The position numbers and the translations under genes are program-made. A DNA stretch of 35,309 nucleotides, taken from assembly GCA_049680625.1 (NCBI GenBank), contig JBAUID010000106.1, positions 1-35,309 of the forward strand, written 5' to 3'. Positions 17,788-25,313 of this stretch are shown here, in pieces; position 1 is the stretch's first letter; the number at the start of each line of letters is the position of its first letter. The DNA is from JAUIAI01 sp049680625. GTDB lineage: Bacteria > Pseudomonadota > Gammaproteobacteria > Burkholderiales > Burkholderiaceae_E. The notes beneath the pieces were generated by a model. The model searched no databases and was not told where the DNA came from. It saw only the letters and a list, made by a program, of their open reading frames with translations.

Positions 17788-18506
17788 GATGCGTCCCACT
17801 TGAGATTTTCCAGAAACAGGCGCAAATGCCCGGCGTGGCGGAATTTCTCTCCGATGGCCGATCGGCGCAGTCCGCAGCAGATTTCCTTTATCTGGGGTGG
17901 TTGCCGCGGGTAGAACCGACTACCGCCCAGTGTGTCGTAAAAAATACGTATTGCATCCCAGACATCGTCGCGGATACTTTGGCTTTTGCGTTGCTTCTGT
18001 CGAAAGATATCAATCAGTTTGATTTCGAAGCCAAGACCGGTACGCCGGATAATGATATTGCCGGTGTGCAAGTCGCCATGATATTCGCGGTGCGAGTGAA
18101 TGGGTTCGAGAGCGCAGGCCAGAGCATATAAAACATGAAGCGATTCGAAGCTACCCATGCGTTTACCGGGTTGGCCGGCGATAAAGTCAGTGTATAAATC
18201 GCCGTCGACGTATTCTGAAATCAGCAAGCTGACTTTTTGATCGGCAAAATCAATCGTTTCATTGGTCACATATTGGATCAGTGCGCTGCAATGTCGCAAG
18301 CGATGAAGTTTTTTGGCCGTGTGTCTTAGCACGGTATTACGTGGGTTGCGTTGAGGTATAAAAAATTTGGCGGTGCGCTCGATACCGGTGGCAATTTCCT
18401 GAACCAGATACACCTCGCTTTCCCAACCAGCGCCCAGCAGACGAATTATTTTGTAGCGACCGGCGAGTCGTTCACCGGGCTGAAAGTCAAACTTGCTAAT
18501 CTTCAT
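17784..18506 (-). CDS. Compact Ser/Thr protein kinase
   Basis: This 240-residue protein is almost exactly one kinase domain. It shows a glycine-rich loop (LLGAGWESEVYLV), an ATP-anchoring Lys47, the catalytic loop YHGDLHTGN (Asp145, Asn150) and KLIDIF in place of the DFG motif, so the metal-binding Asp166 is kept but the following Phe-Gly is Ile-Phe. RDDVWDAIRIFYDTLGG matches the DxW helix of kinases. There is no transmembrane or sensor domain, which is short for a bacterial Hanks-type kinase. Its stop overlaps the start of the PP2C gene by 4 nt. The substrate is unknown; neighbours on the same strand are two glycosyltransferases. Confidence 0.82.
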   Translation of the reverse strand: MKISKFDFQPGERLAGRYKIIRLLGAGWESEVYLVQEIATGIERTAKFFIPQRNPRNTVLRHTAKKLHRLRHCSALIQYVTNETIDFADQKVSLLISEYVDGDLYTDFIAGQPGKRMGSFESLHVLYALACALEPIHSHREYHGDLHTGNIIIRRTGLGFEIKLIDIFRQKQRKSQSIRDDVWDAIRIFYDTLGGSRFYPRQPPQIKEICCGLRRSAIGEKFRHAGHLRLFLENLKWDAS

Positions 18507-18575
18507 CTGTGTTCGGAGTGTTCATTGGGTACTTGTAAGGCCGACATGTCAAAGGCCGGGTATGTCGAAATCTGC

Positions 18576-19715
18576 TTACTGAAGCGACCGGTAAAATTGG
18601 CATAGTGCATCTGATTCGTGTTGCAGCTTGTATTTTTCTAACACCAGCTCCCTGCCCGCGGCTCCCATCTCGGTTAATTGCGCAGGATCGGTTAACAGCT
18701 TACCCAGTTCAGCGGTGATGGCATCCTGATCGCCGGCTGGTACTATTTTACCGGTGACTTCAGGCACAACAATTTCCGGCCAGGCCCCGGCTTGGGTGGC
18801 AAGCACTGCACAGGCGCTGCTCATGGCTTCGAGCACGGTCAGGCCAAAACCCTCTTTATAGCTAAGTGCAGCAACTAACGACATTGCGCGAATAAGCTCC
18901 GGAACACGTTCGAAGGGTTGTTCACCAATAAAGACGATTCGAGTATTCAGGCCAGCTGCACTTATCTTTTTTTTCTGTTCGTCAACAAACCCCTGGTTGT
19001 CAGCAGTTATTGCGCCAACAATTACACCGGTAAACGCTGGATGATTGGGCAGTTGTTCTATACAGGCGTTAACAAATAACGCAACACCTTTTTGCTTGCG
19101 AACCCGACCAAAGATGCCAATGCCGTAGTCGCCGGGGAGGCCGGTTGCCTGCCAGGCCGCACGACGATCGGGGGCTGGTAAATAAGTATTCGGATTCACG
19201 CCGTGAGGAATGATGATGTCAGGCTTGCGTTCAAGGTAAGCTGCAGCGGCGTCGCACGTGCTGATAACGGCATCCATTTTGGTCATCAGCCATCGAGTGA
19301 AGCTACTGTGATGACGCTGCGCGGTTGAAGTAAAAACAATGCGGATCTTTGCGCCCAGCAGGTGTTTGAGAATCAGTGCCTGGATCATCTCGTCATTACG
19401 GCGCGCATGGAAAATTCGGTATTTACCGTTAGGGAGTAAACGCTTCGACATGCCTGCCAGTTCCAGAAAGCCGATCGCCAGCGACTCGTCGGGTAAATGG
19501 TGCCGCCCCAGAACGCGCAGCTTCATTTGGTGGGTTTGCAATGCCATGGTTTGCAGCATGGTGGATGTCACGCCAGAGAACCGCCGATTCGAATTGCCGA
19601 GGAATAATTCGGTTTCAGTGGCCGCTTCAGTTGCATCGGTCGCAGCCGATGGAGATTCGTTTTTTTTCACCCCGGCATGATGGCTCATGCTGCTTTGGTG
19701 TGCAGGCATTGTCAC
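18576..19715 (-). CDS. Glycosyltransferase family 4 (LPS-core type)
   Basis: This 379-residue protein has the GT-B, family 4 layout. The N-terminal acceptor domain includes IVFTSTAQRHHSSFTRWL, and IIPHGVNPNTY lies at the domain junction. The C-terminal donor domain has FGRVRKQKG and the EGFGLTVLEAM segment (the E-x7-E motif). The HARRND and FTSTAQRHHSSF stretches resemble LpcC-like LPS core mannosyltransferases, suggesting transfer of a sugar onto lipopolysaccharide core. The first ~35 residues are low-complexity and variable. The start is GTG 19715 or ATG 19709. It lies 9 nt after the GT2 gene and 69 nt before the kinase gene on the same strand. Confidence 0.86.
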   Translation of the reverse strand: MTMPAHQSSMSHHAGVKKNESPSAATDATEAATETELFLGNSNRRFSGVTSTMLQTMALQTHQMKLRVLGRHHLPDESLAIGFLELAGMSKRLLPNGKYRIFHARRNDEMIQALILKHLLGAKIRIVFTSTAQRHHSSFTRWLMTKMDAVISTCDAAAAYLERKPDIIIPHGVNPNTYLPAPDRRAAWQATGLPGDYGIGIFGRVRKQKGVALFVNACIEQLPNHPAFTGVIVGAITADNQGFVDEQKKKISAAGLNTRIVFIGEQPFERVPELIRAMSLVAALSYKEGFGLTVLEAMSSACAVLATQAGAWPEIVVPEVTGKIVPAGDQDAITAELGKLLTDPAQLTEMGAAGRELVLEKYKLQHESDALCQFYRSLQ

Positions 19716-19724
19716 AACAACTAC

Positions 19725-20573
19725 TCAGACCCTGGCGGCATCAGTGGCCCGACGCGCGCTCAGTACACCCTTCAGGAAACCAAACGCCTGGGCCCGCTTA
19801 CGGCTGGATATCAAGGTCAGGGGTGATAGACACTTCAAAATAGCTTCACTCAGCGACGACGAAAAAGCGCCGGGCAGATGATGTTTGCGCATTGCGTATA
19901 TCCGTGATCGAGCGAGATGAAACGATTTCCAAGCCGCAATATTTGCCGAGCGTGCCGACGACCGGCCCTCCAGGTGTTCGACCAGCGCGTCTGCAACGAA
20001 CATTAACGGGCCAATCTCGCGCCTGAGCCGCAGGGATAAGTCGTCATCTTCGTGGTAGAGAAATATTTTCGGATCGAAGCCGCCAACAGCCTCAAAAGCG
20101 TTGCGACGAACAAACAACGCGGCTCCGGATAAAACGCCGATCTCCTGGCTCGTGGGTGGCCAGCCCCGCGGCGCCCATTGGGCTTTAGGAAGCAGGGTGG
20201 AACTTCGTTTGAAAGCGGGTTTTCCGTTGGCATTGACAATTTTCGGATTACAGGCGGACGCCGCGGGATGGGCATCCATAAAGCTCACGAGGGACTGTAC
20301 GGCATCGTTCCTGAGCACGGCGTCAGGGTTGAGAAAGAACAAGTAATCTGTTGTTGTCTGAACTGCCCCTGAATTACAGCTGTTGCCAAAGCCGAGGTTG
20401 GATGCCTGGTGAATGACGGTTGCGCCGGCCGCCGCCGCTATAGCGGCAGAGCCATCGTCGCTTTGATTGTCAACCACAACAACATGTGTATCGGCTGGCA
20501 CAGAGGCCAGCATATTGCCCAGGACGGCTTCACTGTTGAAACTGACCGAAATAATGGTGACCCGGGAGGACAT
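19725..20573 (-). CDS. Glycosyltransferase family 2 (rhamnosyltransferase-like)
   Basis: This 282-residue protein has the GT-A fold of family 2: ISVSFNS at the N-terminus, VVVDNQSDDGS (nucleotide-binding acid near residue 35), FFLNPDAVL (residues 79-86, the DxD-like metal site), GGFDPKIFLYHEDDDLSLRL with the catalytic acid and a basic C-terminal segment. Relatives such as WbbL add rhamnose in cell-surface polysaccharides. It is the first gene of a minus-strand run of four. The sugar and acceptor cannot be told from sequence. Confidence 0.88.
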   Translation of the reverse strand: MSSRVTIISVSFNSEAVLGNMLASVPADTHVVVVDNQSDDGSAAIAAAAGATVIHQASNLGFGNSCNSGAVQTTTDYLFFLNPDAVLRNDAVQSLVSFMDAHPAASACNPKIVNANGKPAFKRSSTLLPKAQWAPRGWPPTSQEIGVLSGAALFVRRNAFEAVGGFDPKIFLYHEDDDLSLRLRREIGPLMFVADALVEHLEGRSSARSANIAAWKSFHLARSRIYAMRKHHLPGAFSSSLSEAILKCLSPLTLISSRKRAQAFGFLKGVLSARRATDAARV

Positions 20574-20643
20574 GCTGAATTAGGTTTTGAGGCGCTAAAG
20601 GGTTTGAGTGATTAATCCGAGTGGTGATAATAGCGTGCATTCC

Positions 20644-20681
20644 CGGTATTGAAGCCGGTAATCGAGCCGATTCCAATACCG
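20644..20681. repeat. Inverted repeat in the leader of the AhpD-like gene
   Basis: CGGTATTG (20644-20651) and CAATACCG (20674-20681) form a perfect 8-bp inverted repeat with a 22-nt centre. TCCCGG (20641-20646) and CCGGGA (20695-20700) are nested around it. It lies about 105 nt before the start at 20786, in the divergent region shared with the GT2 gene. It could be an RNA hairpin in the leader or a protein-binding site; no known element was recognised. Confidence 0.4.
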
Positions 20682-20785
20682 TTGGTGCGCGGTTCCGGGA
20701 TAAGCCCAATATAGATTCGTCAGTTTCGAGATTGTTGCCGGCAGTGTTAGCCTTTTACTTTTCCATCAAAATTATTGGACTAACC

Positions 20786-21403
20786 ATGGTTGAACCTGCT
20801 GCCTCACCGGAACGCTATCCGTTACCGGATATCAATTCCCTGCCCAAAGATATTCAATCAATGATGCTGAGCGTCCAGGAGAAGGCCGGTTTTGTGCCCA
20901 ATGTCTTCTTGAAACTAGCACGACGCCCTGATGAGTTTCGTGCCTTTTTTCAATACCACGATGCCTTGATGCTGCGCGAAGAGAGCCACCTGACCCCGGC
21001 TGACCGGGAAATGATCGTCGTGGCAACCAGTGGCGCCAACAGCTGCCTTTATTGCGTTGTAGCCCATGGTGCTTTGCTTAGGATATATGCGAAGAAACCG
21101 ATGTTGGCCGATCAGGTCGCGACCAACTACCGCAAAGCTGACATTAGTGCGCGTCAACGCGCAATGCTCGACTTTGCGATGAAGGTAAGTCTTGAATCCG
21201 CTGCTATCGGAGAGGACGACTTTGTCAGCCTGCAGGCTCATGGATTTAATGATGACGATATCTGGGATATTGGTGCGATTGCGGCTTTCTTTGGCTTATC
21301 GAATCGGATGGCCAACCTCACCAATATGATGCCCAACGACGAGTTCTATCTGATGGGCCGCTTGCCAAGGGATAAATCCAATGACAAAGCCGGAAAGAAG
21401 TAG
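20786..21403 (+). CDS. Peroxidase-related enzyme, AhpD/carboxymuconolactone decarboxylase-like
   Basis: This 205-residue alpha-helical protein of the AhpD-like/CMD superfamily carries the redox motif SCLYCVVAHG (Cys87, Cys90, His94), expected to support thiol peroxidase or disulfide reductase activity. I chose ATG 20786 because the following residues (MVEPAAS onward) fit the usual family N-terminus. An in-frame GTG at 20621 would add 55 residues that look like translated leader. The protein should act in cytosolic peroxide or alkyl-hydroperoxide defence, but its partner is unknown. A strong hairpin follows the gene. Confidence 0.85.
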   Translation: MVEPAASPERYPLPDINSLPKDIQSMMLSVQEKAGFVPNVFLKLARRPDEFRAFFQYHDALMLREESHLTPADREMIVVATSGANSCLYCVVAHGALLRIYAKKPMLADQVATNYRKADISARQRAMLDFAMKVSLESAAIGEDDFVSLQAHGFNDDDIWDIGAIAAFFGLSNRMANLTNMMPNDEFYLMGRLPRDKSNDKAGKK

Positions 21404-21426
21404 TTTCCCGCTCGGTTAATCTCGAT

Positions 21427-21462
21427 AAAACCCGGGGCTTTGAGGCTCAGGCTCCGGGTTTT
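21427..21462. terminator. Bidirectional intrinsic terminator
   Basis: AAAACCCGG (21427-21435) pairs with CCGGGTTTT (21454-21462). Three more inner pairs (one G-U) give about a 12-bp stem with a 12-nt loop. The A-run and T-run on the flanks make it work in both directions. It separates the convergent AhpD-like and methyltransferase genes and overlaps the last codons of the latter. Confidence 0.85.
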
Positions 21463-22283
21463 ATTGCGATCAGTTCGACAGGACTAATTTTCCCCTGGGC
21501 AATACTACCAATCATGTTTTTTATCTTGATCGGTGCGTTTTTGCCCATCACGAGATGTAAGCCCAGTGGCGGCGGGCCGTTACCCGCATTGGCTTTAGCC
21601 TGGAGTTGTTCAAAAAACGCGAGGGCAAAGTCGCGGCGATTGTGTTCACTGATGACTTCGAATCCGGCGGCAGCTAATGCGTTTTTGTATTCGGCAGGGG
21701 ATGCGAGTGCGCTACCGTCAGCGCTACTTGCCCAGGGTACCGGGTAGTCAATTGGACCATCCTCGATTGTCATGATGTCGTAGATGCCAATCAATCCGTC
21801 TGGACGAAGCACGCGAAAAACTTCGGTTGCAACCGAAGATTTATCCCGAATATTCATGCCAACATGCATCATGTACGCGCGGTCAAAGGCTGCGTCAGCA
21901 TGTGGTAGTGCGGCGACATCACCCACTTGCAATTGAACCTGCGAACTTAAGCCAACCCAATCGCATAAAACTTTTCCGGTGGCGATGTACTCCGGGGTTA
22001 AATCAACACCTGATACCTGGCAGCTATAGCGTTGGGCCGTAAAGCGGCTTGCACCACCCAGACCACAGCCAAGGTCAAGAACCCGGTGGGTAGGCTGAAT
22101 GTCAAGCTGGGACAGAAAATGTTCGGTGGCAGCCCGGCCACCGATATGAAACTCATCCAACGGCCCCAGGTCGTCAATGGTCAGCTCATCCGGGGTTTTT
22201 CCCAGCTGACTGATGCCGGCGCGAATTGATTCAATCAACGAGCCATGGCCATAGTGGTCGGTGACGGTGGATGGGCTAGGCAT
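21447..22283 (-). CDS. SAM-dependent class I methyltransferase
   Basis: This 278-residue protein has a Rossmann methyltransferase fold: motif I VLDLGCGLGGASRF, acidic GVDLTPEY at strand 2 and VGDVAALPHADAAFD at strand 3. EVFRVLRPDGLIGIYD is typical of UbiE/COQ5-like and small-molecule N- or C-methyltransferases. The closest-looking relatives by eye are glycine/sarcosine- or tocopherol-type methyltransferases, but the substrate is not determinable. The ATG at 22283 has AGGAG seven bases upstream. It is divergent from the universal stress gene, with a 214-nt intergenic region carrying an FNR-type box. Confidence 0.87.
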   Translation of the reverse strand: MPSPSTVTDHYGHGSLIESIRAGISQLGKTPDELTIDDLGPLDEFHIGGRAATEHFLSQLDIQPTHRVLDLGCGLGGASRFTAQRYSCQVSGVDLTPEYIATGKVLCDWVGLSSQVQLQVGDVAALPHADAAFDRAYMMHVGMNIRDKSSVATEVFRVLRPDGLIGIYDIMTIEDGPIDYPVPWASSADGSALASPAEYKNALAAAGFEVISEHNRRDFALAFFEQLQAKANAGNGPPPLGLHLVMGKNAPIKIKNMIGSIAQGKISPVELIAIKPGA

Positions 22284-22414
22284 CTAACGGCTCCTGTTCG
22301 GCCTGCCACAGGTAGTGGCGGAATAGAAGTAGTCTAGGATAAGGCTTGCCGATGACGGCAAACAACCCCAAAAATTCAGGATCGACAGCCAGAAACGGCG
22401 TGAAACCCGGTCAT

Positions 22415-22428
22415 TTGACTCAGATCAA
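22415..22428. promoter_or_regulatory. FNR/ANR-type binding site
   Basis: The sequence TTGACTCAGATCAA matches the FNR/ANR/CRP-family consensus TTGAT-N4-ATCAA with one mismatch. It is centred 76 nt upstream of the universal stress protein start (22498), leaving room for a promoter between them if it acts as a class II activator site. The site is also upstream of the divergent methyltransferase gene. Confidence 0.65.
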
Positions 22429-22497
22429 CAAGGTCGGGCATGAATCGGTCAGCATGTGCTAACCGGCGGTGAATGGTGGCAATCCAGGAGAGGTAAC

Positions 22498-23337
22498 GTG
22501 ACAATCAAGTCAGTGATGACGGTTTTAGACTCAAGCGAGATTGGTGGTCAGCATGCTGTTTTTGCTGCTGAAATTGCAATTCGCGAAGGTGCACATCTGA
22601 CGGCACTGGCCCCGACCGGTCTGGCAGCAGAGATTCCCGGCACCGAATTTGCGCCAACCGGGCTTACTGTGCTTGATAAGATCCAGGTTGATCTGGCCAC
22701 AAATGCCAGCCAGGCATTGCTTCGCTTCGAGGCGTACTGCAAGCGGGAGGCGTTCTCAGACTACGACGGGCAGGTTGTCACCATGAGTGCCGAGCATGCG
22801 CTTATCTCTCACTCCTTTTACACTGATTTAATTGTGGTCAGTCAGCCTCATGCTAAGCAGGACAAAAACGTCATTGGTGAGTACTTCGTTGAACACATCA
22901 TGCTCACTGGTTCGCGACCAATACTTATATTGCCGGCAATCAGTCAATTGACCATGCCAGTCAACCAGGCAATTGTTGCCTGGAAGCCGGACAAGGAAGG
23001 TGCCCGGGCGCTGCGGGAAGCGATCCCACTTCTGAGACGGATGAAGGCCGTCGAAATTGTCAGCATTCAGACACCGAGCGAAGCGAACCAACACCCGAAG
23101 ACGAGTGATATCAATCTCTTGCGCTATCTGTCTTTGCACGGTGTATCGGCTACCCACCGACACCTGGTTTCTGAGATGGATGTCGGCAATACCCTGTTGT
23201 CTCATGCCGCTGACAGTGGTGCCGATCTACTGGTAATGGGTGGCTATGGCCATTCGCGCATGCGGGAATGGATAATGGGTGGAGCAACCCGAACCATTTT
23301 GCAGACGATGACCGTACCGGTGATGATGTCGCATTAG
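22498..23337 (+). CDS. Universal stress protein, tandem UspA domains
   Basis: This 279-residue protein is long enough for two Usp domains. The C-terminal one ends with the ATP-binding signature G-x2-G-x9-G (GGYGHSRMREWIMGGATRTI). The N-terminal half is more divergent. I chose GTG 22498 over upstream in-frame starts because a near-perfect AGGAGAGG lies 3-4 nt before it. Usp proteins support survival under stress or low oxygen. The FNR/ANR-like box upstream suggests induction when oxygen falls, as for related genes in proteobacteria. No membrane segment is present. Confidence 0.88.
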   Translation: MTIKSVMTVLDSSEIGGQHAVFAAEIAIREGAHLTALAPTGLAAEIPGTEFAPTGLTVLDKIQVDLATNASQALLRFEAYCKREAFSDYDGQVVTMSAEHALISHSFYTDLIVVSQPHAKQDKNVIGEYFVEHIMLTGSRPILILPAISQLTMPVNQAIVAWKPDKEGARALREAIPLLRRMKAVEIVSIQTPSEANQHPKTSDINLLRYLSLHGVSATHRHLVSEMDVGNTLLSHAADSGADLLVMGGYGHSRMREWIMGGATRTILQTMTVPVMMSH

Positions 23338-23387
23338 ATCAAACCATGCCTGGCTGGCCCGGGCGTTTAGACTTATCTGCGACAGTT

Positions 23388-23657
23388 TTACCGGTGTTGT
23401 TGAGGCCGGGTTGCTTCAACCAGTTGCTGGTGTCGGCGCTCTTCGATCTTAACCGCACGATTGTGACGATGCACGGTAAACAAACTGAGTAAAACACAAA
23501 ACGGCCAGACAAACAGCGCCCCAACAAAAAAAGTAAACGAACCAATGGCGACGGCGAGTATTAGCATCGCAATAGCGGCGGCCACACTTGAGTAAAACAG
23601 GCCAAGAGGACCAAAAAACAAGGTAAGTAAGATGCCGACGAGTTGAGATTTTCTCAT
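23388..23657 (-). CDS. Small two-helix membrane protein, last gene of the Ub-like operon
   Basis: This 89-residue protein has two hydrophobic helices (about 6-25 and 27-62, the second region possibly two passes), a basic N-terminus (MRKSQ) and a strongly charged C-terminal tail (HRHNRAVKIEERRHQQ). The positive-inside rule puts the C-terminal tail in the cytoplasm. I do not recognise a family. It starts 32 nt after the JAB peptidase stop on the same strand, so it is probably co-transcribed, and it may bring the conjugation machinery or a target to the inner membrane. It ends 50 nt from the convergent universal stress gene. Confidence 0.7.
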   Translation of the reverse strand: MRKSQLVGILLTLFFGPLGLFYSSVAAAIAMLILAVAIGSFTFFVGALFVWPFCVLLSLFTVHRHNRAVKIEERRHQQLVEATRPQQHR

Positions 23658-23689
23658 GATGCTTTCTATCGTTAAATAAAATGGGTGAA

Positions 23690-24295
23690 CTAAATGATGA
23701 TTGCGCAGGCGGCCTGGCTGTCAGGACCACGGAAGATCGCGTGGCTGTCGTCGGTGGGGTCAATAACCCAGCCAACCGAATACGGATGCCGAAAGAATGC
23801 CGCCTGAGTTGATCGGTCCGTCGGGCTGAAGAAGGCGCCCAGGCCGGGGTGGCTGTGATACCAGCCAACAATACGGGCATCGTTCTGGCCCAGTTGCACC
23901 AGAGCACTATTGGCAGCACCCCACACGGAGGCTTCCATTCGAAGTGAATACCCAGTGCCGCTGGACATCGGTGCGGCGATAGCGGACAAAACGTCGATAT
24001 GACTGGGAACCACGCGATTCTCTTTATTAGTTTTGTCGCCGCCGGTTATTGCAGACGGCGGGTGTGATTGGTGCTCGACCGGATTGACATAAGGTATGCC
24101 AATCAGTAGCCCGCCTTGCTCGATATCAGCCGATCGCAAGTGAGTCAGCACCTGGTGATGAATGTGCTGTGGAATCAATACCTGGCAGTTTGACGTGCCG
24201 GGTGAACCGCACAAAAATCTCAACGCCGGCTGGTTGAGAACGGCATCAGTCAGTACCGCGGGTTCATCCGTCGGTGATTGATCTGTCCACTTCAC
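23690..24295 (-). CDS. JAB/JAMM metallopeptidase (deubiquitinase-like)
   Basis: This 201-residue protein has a complete JAMM zinc site: Glu59 in EQGGLLIG, then HSHP (His147, His149) followed by six residues and SPTD (Ser157, Asp160). The fold is that of Mov34/MPN peptidases that cleave ubiquitin or Ub-like tails and isopeptide bonds. In bacterial Ub-like operons such a protein processes the Ubl precursor or removes it from targets. The start is GTG 24295 with AAGG upstream. It follows the E2-like gene by 37 nt. The N-terminal ~40 residues precede the recognised domain and look unstructured. Confidence 0.92.
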   Translation of the reverse strand: MKWTDQSPTDEPAVLTDAVLNQPALRFLCGSPGTSNCQVLIPQHIHHQVLTHLRSADIEQGGLLIGIPYVNPVEHQSHPPSAITGGDKTNKENRVVPSHIDVLSAIAAPMSSGTGYSLRMEASVWGAANSALVQLGQNDARIVGWYHSHPGLGAFFSPTDRSTQAAFFRHPYSVGWVIDPTDDSHAIFRGPDSQAACAIII

Positions 24296-24332
24296 CTGGT
24301 GACCTTGTCGAGTGCCGTACTAGTTTTTGACA

Positions 24333-24932
24333 TCAGGTTCTTGCCTCAAAATCGTTGGCACATTTGGGGCATTGCACTATCCCGGACTTGCCACTGGGTA
24401 AGCGAATTTTGGTACCGCAGGCTGGGCATGCGCGGACCACTTTTTCGACCGGCGTGTCCCATTGAATGGCTGCGGTTGGAAACTGGTCGGGATGTTTTCG
24501 CACGGCCGTGTTGTACCAATGACCCGCGGCTGAATTGGCTACCGAGTTCATATTCACCAGCATTCGGTCAAACGTCAGCAGGCGACACAGTCGGGTTACG
24601 TAAAGATCGAGCCCCTCACTGGGGTTCCATCTACTGCCGACACAGACGACACCGGATTCGAAAACGTTTGGATGGTGAATCGGCGTCTCCACCATTCGAG
24701 CGGTTGGTGCCTCAAACGGGTAGCGTACCGGCAGGTCAACACGGAAACGGCTCATGGCTTGAACCTCGCCGGGGTAGCGGGCGTCACCAGCTGTTGGCAG
24801 GTTGAGCTGGAAAACGATCGATTGGTTGCTGCCCGACGGCAAGGAGAGTATTTGCAACTGGCCCCGCGAATGGGCACACAAGCGCTCGAGTCGTTCAATG
24901 TCGGCCTGGCGGCGTTTGTTGAGTCCGGACAT
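24333..24932 (-). CDS. E2-like ubiquitin-conjugating enzyme with C-terminal zinc ribbon
   Basis: This 199-residue protein shows the E2 (UBC) signature read straight from the chain: YPFEAPTARM, HPNV (HPN at 87-89), the active-site region GVVCVG with Cys97, then a conserved Trp102 and Pro104 and a long helix. This order matches eukaryotic E2s. After residue 165 there is a compact zinc ribbon, CPAC (169-172) with CPKC (188-191), which could bind a target, the E1 or the Ubl. The protein should accept the Ubl from the E1 on Cys97 and pass it to a substrate. It lies 29 nt after the Ubl gene and 37 nt before the JAB gene. Confidence 0.9.
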   Translation of the reverse strand: MSGLNKRRQADIERLERLCAHSRGQLQILSLPSGSNQSIVFQLNLPTAGDARYPGEVQAMSRFRVDLPVRYPFEAPTARMVETPIHHPNVFESGVVCVGSRWNPSEGLDLYVTRLCRLLTFDRMLVNMNSVANSAAGHWYNTAVRKHPDQFPTAAIQWDTPVEKVVRACPACGTKIRLPSGKSGIVQCPKCANDFEART

Positions 24933-24961
24933 GGTGGCAGGGCGAAAACGTCTGTTGTTGG

Positions 24962-25240
24962 TTAAGAGCGCTGGCCGGCGACCAGGACGGGCTGAATTTC
25001 GAGTGTGTCACCGGGTTGAACGCTGTCGCCAAGTTTGTCACCGGGGGCGATCATTTTTCCGCTGCTGGTATTCACCAGGGCGTAGTCGGTATCGGTTGGC
25101 AGCGCCCAATTGTCGGCAGCTGCCTGGATGACCTGGGCTGCGGTTTGCTCGGGGTCGATTTCGACGGCCGCTTTGCGGGTTTGATCCGCGGTTCGGACGG
25201 TCAGATTCAGGCTGTCTGCAGCGCGTTGAATGTCGGACAT
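24962..25240 (-). CDS. Ubiquitin-like beta-grasp protein
   Basis: This 92-residue protein has the expected beta-grasp order: strand LNLTVRT, strand KAAVEID, helix EQTAAQVIQAAADNW, strand DYALVN, and the KLGDSVQPGDTLEIQPVL end seen in YukD/EsaB-like and bacterial Ubl proteins. The start is ATG 25240, with a perfect AGGAGG four bases upstream. A longer frame beginning at 25345 would overlap the E1 gene and is unlikely. The chain ends VLVAGQRS: there is no terminal diglycine, only Gly89 three residues from the end. Trimming by the JAB peptidase could expose it. Flanking E1 and E2 genes make a modifier role likely. Confidence 0.82.
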   Translation of the reverse strand: MSDIQRAADSLNLTVRTADQTRKAAVEIDPEQTAAQVIQAAADNWALPTDTDYALVNTSSGKMIAPGDKLGDSVQPGDTLEIQPVLVAGQRS

Positions 25241-25313
25241 GTGGCCTCCTGGCAAGCCCGCAGGACAAACGGCGAGCTGGTTGATTACAACGGGTACCTG
25301 GGTATAACGTGTG

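Noticed and set aside
20621..20785. 55-residue N-terminal extension of the AhpD-like protein from a GTG
   Set aside because: Sequence does not look like the family; it covers leader DNA with inverted repeats. ATG 20786 fits better.
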